In this document: positions 1 through 4,564 of the stretch, piece after piece
How the letters are laid out: each line of letters begins with the position of its first letter
How positions within the stretch are numbered: position 1 is the stretch's first letter
DNA from: CAZGUX01 sp046160045
Lineage (GTDB): Bacteria; Acidobacteriota; Terriglobia; Bryobacterales; Bryobacteraceae
DNA: 12,373 bases
Reading direction: 5' to 3'
Assembly (NCBI GenBank): GCA_046160045.1
Contig: JBJXGR010000261.1
Span: 1-12,373, forward strand
Translations under genes and position numbers: made by a program
Notes under the pieces: model-generated
Told to the model about the DNA's origin: nothing
Databases searched by the model: none
Seen by the model: the letters and a program-made list of their open reading frames with translations, nothing else

Positions 1-108
1 GACCACGCTCGTGTAGCAAGAAACTCGGATGACATTGCGAAGCTCATGCCCGCGAATGATGTTTGGATGCCAGACGAAGACATCTGGAATGTGAGTGACG
101 CGGGAGTC

Positions 109-482
109 CGGCATGGAGAGCAGAAAGTCATGAAAGAGCAGCCTACTGGCAAAGCCTCGGTTAGGGCTGGCGCCACCGATTGGAAACGCCTTCGGGCGCG
201 GAGCGACAAAGACATCAGGAAAGCCATCAAGGCGGATCCCGAGGCTCGTCCAACCGACCTGGACTTTTGGAAGAAGGCCAAAATCGTGGTCCCGCGAGCG
301 AAACAGACAGTCACCATCCGGCTGGATGCAGACCTGCTCGACTGGCTGCGTCAACAGAAGGGCTATCAAACCCGGATCAACGCCGTGTTGCGGACCTACA
401 TGGAAGCACAGAAGTCATGACCGGTAACCGGCCTAACCTCCCACACTGAACGGGCTCGGCCCCATCCTTCACGGCACCCGCG
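109..482. repeat. Direct repeat copy 1: tail of brnT, brnA and 3' flank
   Basis: This stretch matches 2702-3090 in the same orientation. Similarity begins inside the last ~17 codons of brnT, covers all of brnA (12 differences in 291 bases by my reading) and continues about 60 bases past the stop, with small indels. The left edge is sharp: before 109 the two copies are unrelated. The rest of brnT and its promoter are absent here. It forms a bracketing pair around the hicB-like, DUF4240 and relE-type genes. The simplest origin is a partial duplication of a brnTA locus. Confidence 0.9.
130..420 (+). CDS. brnA: BrnA-family antitoxin, solitary duplicated copy
   Basis: The 96-aa protein is a BrnA-type antitoxin. 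It differs from the partner-linked BrnA at 2723-3013 at only three residues (R24/L, K34/R, A39/G). The N-terminal half (DWKRLRALSDKDI-like, residues 17-29) is the BrnA signature. Residues ~58-94 read as a ribbon-helix-helix DNA-binding region: strand KQTVTIRLD, then two helices. BrnA is known to bind and neutralise BrnT and to repress its own operon. I chose the ATG at 130 because it matches the paralogue's start. The frame is, however, open from the window edge through 46 (ATG) into this gene, so a longer N-terminally extended or fused product is possible. No brnT and no obvious promoter precede it; only a 3' scrap of brnT remains. Nine of the 12 nucleotide differences from copy 2 are silent, which suggests the protein has stayed under selection. 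Confidence 0.85.
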   Translation: MKEQPTGKASVRAGATDWKRLRARSDKDIRKAIKADPEARPTDLDFWKKAKIVVPRAKQTVTIRLDADLLDWLRQQKGYQTRINAVLRTYMEAQKS

Positions 483-535
483 TTCTCGGCTGGAACAAAC
501 AAGGCACAGCTACTGAAAGGAAACGACTGGAGCCA

Positions 536-544
536 TGCTAAACT
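536..544 (+). promoter_or_regulatory. Extended -10 candidate for the hicB-like/hicA pair
   Basis: The sequence TGC-TAAACT is an extended -10 element (TGn plus hexamer 539-544). A start about 7 nt downstream would fall near 551, only a few bases before the ATG at 555. The surrounding bases (TGCTA, then A or C, then ACTCCGG) recur at the minus-strand relE-type antitoxin promoter at 2322-2330. I see no convincing -35. The call is by eye. Confidence 0.4.
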
Positions 545-554
545 CCGGTTGTCG

Positions 555-803
555 ATGGAAGAATCCAGTTCGCAGGGCGTGTTTGAGGTACTGGCCCGGT
601 GGGACTCCGAGGCTGGTGTCTGGGTGGCCGAAAGCGACGATATCCCTGGCTTGGTCGCCGAGGCTGATTCGCCAAATAGCCTCGCTCAAAAACTGAGAAC
701 CCTCGTCCCCGAGTTGCTCGAACTCAATGGAGTCCTCACAGACCGGACCGCGAAATATCATGTGCGGTACGAGCACGAAGCGAGTGAACTACTGGCCTCC
801 TGA
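555..803 (+). CDS. DUF1902 / HicB-fold antitoxin
   Basis: The 82-aa protein matches the DUF1902 pattern of HicB-like antitoxins. After a short N-terminus comes a strand with the hallmark WDSEAGVWVAESDDIPGL (residues ~16-33), then a helix ending LVPELLELNG (residues ~50-59). Proteins of this family usually precede a HicA mRNA-interferase and neutralise it. Here the stop codon overlaps the start of a broken hicA by one base (TGATG), the arrangement expected for a translationally coupled pair. Start choice: ATG 555, with an in-frame TTG at 549 as the alternative. No clear Shine-Dalgarno lies at normal spacing, which fits the -10-like element ending at 544 and a very short leader. With its toxin frameshifted, this antitoxin may now be without a partner. 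Confidence 0.82.
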   Translation: MEESSSQGVFEVLARWDSEAGVWVAESDDIPGLVAEADSPNSLAQKLRTLVPELLELNGVLTDRTAKYHVRYEHEASELLAS

Positions 804-998
804 TGGCCAGCTACACGCCAAGAGTGAAGGAGAATTCTCCGCGCCTATGGATGCCGCTTTGAACGACCCGGCCGCGGAGACCACGAGATCTGGTATAGCC
901 CCATCACGCGGCGACGTTTTCCTGTCGACGCGAAGATCGTCTCGGGTCACACGGCGAATGCCTTGCTGAGGCAGGCCGGTATCGCGAAGCAATTCTGA
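803..998 (+). pseudogene. hicA: HicA-family toxin gene, frameshifted
   Basis: The ATG at 803 opens a frame reading MASYTPRVKE and then runs to a stop at 860-862 after 19 codons. Dropping one A of the AA at 833-834 restores a HicA/YcfA-like protein of about 64 aa ending at the TGA at 996. In it are the family's Gly-Asp-His-Glu stretch (GRGDHEIWYSP, with the presumed catalytic His) and the terminal RRFPVDAKI...HTANALLRQAGI segment, which resembles the usual HicA end. The body frame has no start of its own: it is stopped at 825-827, just upstream. HicA toxins are small double-stranded-RNA-binding-fold mRNA interferases. By sequence this toxin is inactive, unless the extra base is a sequencing error or frameshifting occurs. 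The upstream antitoxin is intact, the usual direction of decay for a TA pair. Confidence 0.85.
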
Positions 999-1066
999 CG
1001 TCTGCACGGTAGCCTGATGTCCTGGGCAGATTCCGCCGCCGTCGGGCAGGCGGTTTCTTCGAGGTT

Positions 1067-1609
1067 TTGCGGTGGGAGGGATTTCCAGACAAAGCACAGT
1101 TCTGGAACCTGATCGATACATCGCGCGCATCAGCCGATGGGGACCCCTGGGACCAGATCGAAGTACTGAGGCACAATCTTTCACCTTTGGAACCCGATGA
1201 ACTCGTCGCATTCGATCATCGCTTTTGGGAGTATCACGAACGAGCATTCACTTGGGAGCTATGGGGTGCAGCCTTCATCATTGGCAATGGCTGCGGTGAC
1301 GATGGGTTCATCGACTTCCGTGCCTGGCTCATCTCACGTGGGGAGCAGGCCTTTGAAGCAGCGCTGGCGGATCCTGAAACGCTTGTTAACGTCATCAAGT
1401 CACCTGACGGCGACTGCCAGATCGAGGGTATCCAGTATGTCGCTCGTGCGGTGTGGGAAGGGAAGACGGGTAAAGGTCTGGACGATTTTCCAGAGCTCCC
1501 CTTTCAGCGACGAAGTGAGCCAAGCGGAACGGAATTCCAGGAAGACGAAGCTCCTCAGCGCTATCCCAACTTGGCCAGGGTTTTACGCAACCGTGGGCTC
1601 TTTTGGTGA
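1067..1609 (+). CDS. DUF4240 domain protein
   Basis: The 180-aa protein carries a DUF4240 domain at about residues 11-110. It opens FWNLIDTSRASADGDP, has the central WELWGAAFIIGNGCGDDGF block (residues ~62-80) and then FRAWLISRGEQAFEAALADPETL. The biochemical function of the family is unknown to me; members are small soluble proteins often seen singly in accessory regions. The C-terminal ~60 residues are polar and less conserved in look. The start is probably the TTG at 1067, preceded by GAGG at 1061-1064. No in-frame ATG lies closer, and the frame is closed by TAG at 1010. It sits between the broken hicBA pair and the relE-type operon, so it is cargo of the TA island. No membrane segment or signal peptide is visible. 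Confidence 0.78.
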   Translation: MRWEGFPDKAQFWNLIDTSRASADGDPWDQIEVLRHNLSPLEPDELVAFDHRFWEYHERAFTWELWGAAFIIGNGCGDDGFIDFRAWLISRGEQAFEAALADPETLVNVIKSPDGDCQIEGIQYVARAVWEGKTGKGLDDFPELPFQRRSEPSGTEFQEDEAPQRYPNLARVLRNRGLFW

Positions 1610-1838
1610 GTGAATGCGGGAGCGTTGTTGGGATCCTTGACCCAAACATGACTGACTCCGTCCAGTTGGGGGAACATTGGAGGATTCCTCTGAGCCGAAG
1701 CAGGCTCCCAGTCCGCTGTTGTGGGTCGGCTACGCTGGCGGCCTCCGGCGCGTGGATGGTGCTGTGGTTGATGCCGTAGGGTCAGTACCGCGTCTGATGC
1801 AAGATCACGACGATCCCGTTCTTCTCCGGCTTGTTCCC
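1610..1838. other. Non-coding gap with no recognised content
   Basis: This 229-base gap lies between the convergent DUF4240 gene and the minus-strand relE-type toxin. Short open frames exist on both strands, but none has a recognisable domain or a plausible ribosome site. I see no strong hairpin with a T-run. Confidence 0.5.
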
Positions 1839-2105
1839 TCACGAACCGACCAACCGGTTGTACTCGCTGTGTGAGCCGATCCAAACCCAGGTGATGGTGT
1901 CCTCGATTCGACTACCAATGGCACGATGGTGCTCTCCGACGCGCACGGTAAATCGATCGGCAGTTCCCTGCAATCGGCGGAAACGGAGCGACGGGTGATG
2001 CGGGTCGCGGCGCCAGAGGTCGTAATTCTTAACGGCCAGCCTTTGAACGCCGCTGGGCAGCGCGGAGAACAATTCCCAAAAGCGAGTGGTGGCCCGAGAG
2101 TTCAC
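1839..2105 (-). CDS. RelE/ParE-superfamily toxin
   Basis: The protein has 88 residues from the GTG at 2105, or 93 from the ATG at 2120. It resembles RelE/ParE/HigB-type toxins in size and pattern: FWELFSALPSGVQRLAVKNYDLWRRDP near the N-terminus, HPSLRFRRLQG, then DRFTVRVGEHHRAIG and a closing WVWIGSHSEYNRLV. The arginine-rich core strand and the terminal His/Tyr/Arg residues suit a ribosome-dependent RNase fold. Activity is inferred from family, not shown. I prefer the GTG because it overlaps the antitoxin stop as GTGA, the classic four-base coupling, and gives the N-terminus VNSRATTRFW; no Shine-Dalgarno supports the ATG. Expression should depend on the upstream antitoxin gene. Confidence 0.85.
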   Translation of the reverse strand: MNSRATTRFWELFSALPSGVQRLAVKNYDLWRRDPHHPSLRFRRLQGTADRFTVRVGEHHRAIGSRIEDTITWVWIGSHSEYNRLVGS

Positions 2106-2314
2106 GTCCGCGGAGGCCATTCGCGCAGAGGGCCGCTCGCCGACTCGTTTTCCGCTTCATCGAACAGGAAATCGAGTTTACCGGCAGAGGAATCCCGATC
2201 GAGCTGCTCATCCCAGCGCGTTTGCTCGAGGGCAAGAACCCACTGGGCAATGCGCCGAAAGTCTTCCGGCGGCAAGTCGCTGATTGCCGCCTCGATCTCC
2301 TCGACCCGGTCCAT
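2102..2314 (-). CDS. Antitoxin of the RelE-type pair
   Basis: This 70-aa acidic protein begins MDRVEEIEAAISDLPPEDFR and contains WDEQLDRDSSAGKLDFLFDEA (residues ~33-53). That is the pattern of small antitoxin-like proteins commonly encoded just before RelE/ParE-type toxins. The N-terminal helix pair and the C-terminal toxin-wrapping acidic segment are inferred. It overlaps the toxin by four bases. An upstream in-frame ATG at 2344 would add ten residues, but a -10-like element (2322-2330) lies inside that extension, so I take 2314. GGAGG directly abuts the ATG with no spacer, too close to serve as a normal ribosome site; a leaderless message starting at or near the ATG fits better. Confidence 0.78.
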   Translation of the reverse strand: MDRVEEIEAAISDLPPEDFRRIAQWVLALEQTRWDEQLDRDSSAGKLDFLFDEAENESASGPLREWPPRT

Positions 2315-2321
2315 CCTCCGG

Positions 2322-2330
2322 AGTGTAGCA
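2322..2330 (-). promoter_or_regulatory. Extended -10 candidate for relE-type operon
   Basis: On the minus strand the bases read TGC-TACACT, with the hexamer at 2327-2322. Seven bases separate it from the ATG at 2314, so the predicted transcription start coincides with the start codon. The block matches the element ahead of the hicB-like gene at 536-544. Confidence 0.45.
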
Positions 2331-2438
2331 CCATGGTCCGGCATGGTTTCTGGCCGGAATTCAGTCCTGATGTACCCGGAGGCAAACCGGCTGGTGCCCC
2401 CAATCCTCCTATGTCATGCACCGGAGGACGATTCCCCT

Positions 2439-2467
2439 TTGCGCCATTCGTCGCGTAAATACATAAT
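2439..2467 (+). promoter_or_regulatory. brnTA promoter
   Basis: The -35 candidate TTGCGC (2439-2444) and the -10 CATAAT (2462-2467) are separated by 17 bases. The -10 matches five of six consensus positions and the -35 matches weakly. The expected start is near 2474, leaving a leader of about 8 nt before the brnT ATG at 2482. It is absent from the solitary brnA copy upstream. Confidence 0.55.
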
Positions 2468-2470
2468 GTA
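2460..2470. promoter_or_regulatory. Palindromic operator candidate for BrnA
   Basis: TACAT-A-ATGTA is a perfect inverted repeat with 5-base arms, and it overlaps the brnTA -10. A wider ATAC/GTAT pair (2459-2462 and 2472-2475) extends it. A short AT-rich palindrome over the -10 is what autorepression by a ribbon-helix-helix antitoxin would need. That BrnA binds here is inference. Confidence 0.5.
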
Positions 2471-2481
2471 AGTATGAACCG

Positions 2482-2757
2482 ATGAACTACGTTTGGGACC
2501 GCCGAAAGAGCCGCGGGAATCTCGCTCACCATGGAATCGCGTTCGAAGACGCGATCCGGATTTTCGACGGCCCCACATTGGAAAGGGTGGATGACCGGTT
2601 CGACTACGGAGAAATTCGCGTTTACGCAATCGGCCTCGTCAACGGCTTCGAGATCACGGTGATCTACACCGATGTCAGCGAGACCGAACGCCGCGTCATT
2701 TCGGCATGGAGAGCAGAAAGTCATGAAAGAGCAGCCTACTGGCAAAGCCTCGGTTAG
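2482..2757 (+). CDS. brnT: BrnT-family ribonuclease toxin
   Basis: The 91-aa protein is a BrnT toxin. It begins NYVWDRRKSRGNLAHHGIAF (the family's WD..K...N...HG.sF pattern, residues 2-21), continues DAIRIFDGPTLERVDDRFDYGEIR (residues ~24-47) and ends with VIYTDVSE, ERRVISAWRA and ERAAYW. BrnT toxins have a RelE-like fold and act as RNases that inhibit translation; BrnA neutralises them. No key segment is missing and the length is normal. The gene overlaps brnA by 35 bases, so the two are translated from one message. Transcription likely starts at the promoter just upstream, with a leader of only about 8 nt. It appears intact and functional. Confidence 0.93.
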   Translation: MNYVWDRRKSRGNLAHHGIAFEDAIRIFDGPTLERVDDRFDYGEIRVYAIGLVNGFEITVIYTDVSETERRVISAWRAESHERAAYWQSLG

Positions 2758-3090
2758 GGCTGGCGCCACCGATTGGAAACGCCTTCGGGCGCTGAGCGAC
2801 AAAGACATCAGGAAAGCCATCAGGGCGGATCCCGAGGGTCGTCCGACCGACCTGGACTTTTGGAAGAAGGCCAAAATCGTGGTCCCGCGAGCGAAGCAGA
2901 CAGTCACGATCCGGCTGGATGCAGACCTGCTCGACTGGCTTCGGCAACAGAAGGGCTATCAGACCCGGATCAATGCCGTGCTGCGGACCTACATGGAAGC
3001 GCAGAAGTCATGAGCGGCGACCCGGCGGCCTAACCTCCCACACCGAACGGGCTCGGCCCCCATTTCGCATCTGCCTTCACGGCACCCGCG
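2702..3090. repeat. Direct repeat copy 2: tail of brnT, brnA and 3' flank
   Basis: This copy lies in its native context, with a complete brnT and promoter before it, so it is probably the parent of the 109-482 copy. The flank after the stop is conserved (CCTAACCTCCCACAC and ACGGGCTCGGCCCC blocks) and ends where the copies diverge after the shared CTTCACGGCACCCGCG. Confidence 0.9.
2723..3013 (+). CDS. brnA: BrnA-family antitoxin, partner of BrnT
   Basis: The 96-aa protein is nearly identical to the solitary copy at 130-420. The N-terminal region contains DWKRLRALSDKDIRKAI (residues 17-33), a typical BrnA segment. The C-terminal ribbon-helix-helix begins KQTVTIRLDADLLDWLRQQ (residues ~58-76), followed by a second helix YQTRINAVLRTYMEA. 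It is expected to bind BrnT and, as a complex, the brnTA operator. The ATG at 2723 lies inside the end of brnT and has GGAGAG about nine bases upstream. A frame extending back to 2672 lies wholly within brnT and is unlikely to be used. Stability and dosage relative to the orphan BrnA should decide how tightly BrnT is held. Confidence 0.93.
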   Translation: MKEQPTGKASVRAGATDWKRLRALSDKDIRKAIRADPEGRPTDLDFWKKAKIVVPRAKQTVTIRLDADLLDWLRQQKGYQTRINAVLRTYMEAQKS

Positions 3091-3105
3091 GGTTTACACC
3101 CGCGG
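3086..3105. terminator. Hairpin after brnA, possible bidirectional terminator
   Basis: CCGCGGG (3086-3092), loop TTTACA, CCCGCGG (3099-3105) forms a seven-base perfect GC stem. It lies between the brnA stop and the end of the convergent PLP-enzyme gene. Only two T follow, so it is either a weak terminator or one of the small palindromic repeats of the type found in such genomes. Confidence 0.4.
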
Positions 3106-3148
3106 TTCGGAGCCATTCGTCGGCCGCGATTTCCGATTGTGATTACGG

Positions 3149-4339
3149 CTAGACCGAGAGAATCTCGCGCAACCGCCGGCCGACGATCCGGTGCTCGTCT
3201 CCCCGCATCATCCACACGGAGATCAGCAGGCGTCCAGCCCCGGGGCGTTGCACGTGGATCGGCGGATCGCCCGAGAGCAGCTTCTCCGTGACCTGCTGTG
3301 ACGAGAGACCCCGCGCCGATTCGTCCCACTGCACAATCACGTGCGGCACTTCGTTGGCGATGACCGGAATGTGGCGCTCGGTCTCGATGCCGGAGATTCC
3401 TTTCAGCGCCTGGCGGATGTGAGCGACCCGGTCTTCGACGATGCGCCATTCGGCCTGGTGATCCACCTTCAAATACCGCTCGACGGCGGCGAGGACCCCG
3501 CAGAGTTCCTCTTTCCCCACTTTCATCCCGCGGCCGATCCCCGCGAAGGGCGACATGGCCGGCAGCGCCGCCTCGATCAGATCCTTCCGGCCCAACAACA
3601 GGCCGGTGGCCTGCGGCCCGCGCAGAGCCTTGCCCCCGGAGAAGATCACGAGGTCGAAGCCCTGTTCGGTGTACTTGAACAGGTTCTCCTTCGGCGTGGC
3701 ATCGGAGGCGGCATCGTTCATCGTCGGGACACCGCGATCCTTGCCGATCCGGATGAAGTCCTCACGGGCGATCTGCCCGTTCGGTTCCGCCTTGTTCAGG
3801 AAGAACATCATCCCCGTCTTTTCGGTAATGGCGGCTTCCAGTTCCTTTCGTGTTTCGACCCAGACGATTTTGGCGCCGCACAGTTCCATCTGATGCTCAT
3901 AGCCGGAACGGTGGGACTGCTGCTGGACAACCTCATACCGGATGCCGTCCCGTCCGGGCAGTTGGCGGAGCTTATTCGGATCCCCCTGGGACAGGCACGC
4001 GGCGGTTCCCACGCTGATGGCGGAGGCCGCGCCGCACGTTACCATGGCGGCCGGGGCTTTCAGTAGTTCTGCGATCCGCGCGCCGACTTTCTTTTCCAGT
4101 TCCGGCAGAGGGATGAAGAAATGCGAAGCTTCCTCCATGGCCCGGATGACTTCCGGCGGCATGATGGATCCTCCGAGAACGGTCACGACGCCGACGCCGT
4201 TGATGACCGGTTTGACTCCGAGGCTCGCGTATAGGGGAGAGGGTGAGGTCGCGGTCAGGCTGCCAGTGGGCGCGGCAGCAGCGGCGGCGGCGGGCGCGAG
4301 GGCGCCGATTTCGAGCAGGCGGCGTCGTGAGGGTTTCAT
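3149..4339 (-). CDS. Tat-exported SelA-like PLP-dependent enzyme
   Basis: The 396-aa protein has an N-terminal Tat signal: SRRRLLE (residues 4-10), followed by an alanine-rich hydrophobic run to about residue 24. The mature part is a fold-type I PLP enzyme of the SelA / aminotransferase class V-like group. Evidence is a VINGVGVVTVLGGS start, VTCGAASAIS (residues ~100-109) as the phosphate-binding region, NDAASD with Asp209 positioned to contact the pyridine nitrogen, and FSGGKALRGPQATG with Lys237 as the probable Schiff-base lysine. Related enzymes include selenocysteine synthase and D-glucosaminate-6-phosphate ammonia-lyase, but this one is probably neither; no selenium gene is nearby. The substrate is unknown. 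Cofactor loading before Tat export would explain a folded PLP enzyme in the periplasm. It is a lone minus-strand gene with its own -10-like element. Confidence 0.88.
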   Translation of the reverse strand: MKPSRRRLLEIGALAPAAAAAAAPTGSLTATSPSPLYASLGVKPVINGVGVVTVLGGSIMPPEVIRAMEEASHFFIPLPELEKKVGARIAELLKAPAAMVTCGAASAISVGTAACLSQGDPNKLRQLPGRDGIRYEVVQQQSHRSGYEHQMELCGAKIVWVETRKELEAAITEKTGMMFFLNKAEPNGQIAREDFIRIGKDRGVPTMNDAASDATPKENLFKYTEQGFDLVIFSGGKALRGPQATGLLLGRKDLIEAALPAMSPFAGIGRGMKVGKEELCGVLAAVERYLKVDHQAEWRIVEDRVAHIRQALKGISGIETERHIPVIANEVPHVIVQWDESARGLSSQQVTEKLLSGDPPIHVQRPGAGRLLISVWMMRGDEHRIVGRRLREILSV

Positions 4340-4347
4340 GTTGACTC

Positions 4348-4353
4348 AGTATA
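4348..4353 (-). promoter_or_regulatory. -10 candidate for the PLP enzyme gene
   Basis: The minus strand reads TATACT (five of six consensus), with eight bases between it and the ATG at 4339. The predicted start lies about two bases before the start codon. No clear -35 is visible. The element sits at the edge of the repeat shared with 6412-6514. Confidence 0.45.
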
Positions 4354-4454
4354 GTGGAAACGCGACGCCCTCGATTGGCGCGTCAACGAGGGCCGATCGG
4401 GACATCGAGATACTCTCGAACCCGCCGCCGGAATGCTTCCCGCACCGGCTCTCG
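4354..4454. repeat. Direct repeat copy A flanking the hydrolase gene
   Basis: This stretch matches 6412-6514 in the same orientation, from GTGGAAAC to ACCGGCTC, with point differences and a small gap near the right end. The best-conserved core is CATCGAGATACTCTCGAACC followed by CGCCGCCGGAA. In copy B the sequence is the 3' end of the M48-like gene plus about 28 bases downstream of its stop. Confidence 0.85.
4383..4454 (-). pseudogene. Detached C-terminal remnant of an M48-like peptidase gene
   Basis: On the minus strand this fragment reads REPVREAFRRRVREYLDVPIGPR and then stop. That corresponds to the last ~23 residues of the M48-like protein encoded at 6441-7220 (EPVPGWEAFRRRVREYLDGPVSPR), with two codons deleted and a few substitutions. 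Nothing upstream of it encodes the rest of the protease. It is a gene-end remnant, left by duplication and deletion or by an insertion at the end of the M48 gene. Confidence 0.75.
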
Positions 4455-4564
4455 ATGTATGATCAAAGCGCCATGGCGCCGTCCCCCCGCACGATCCTGG
4501 CCGGACCTCGAGTCTACCCCTTCTTTCCGCAAGGAACGGCGCTTCCGCGGGGGGTGTTCGCCCG

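Noticed and set aside
2029..2907. 292-codon open frame on the minus strand
   Set aside because: It lies antisense across brnT, brnA and the relE-type antitoxin, which have recognisable domains; its own translation has no domain.
109..3090. Composite transposon
   Set aside because: The repeats carry brnA and not an insertion sequence; no transposase, terminal inverted repeats or target duplication are visible.
3341..4066. 241-codon plus-strand frame opposite the PLP enzyme
   Set aside because: It overlaps a convincing PLP enzyme on the other strand and shows no domain.
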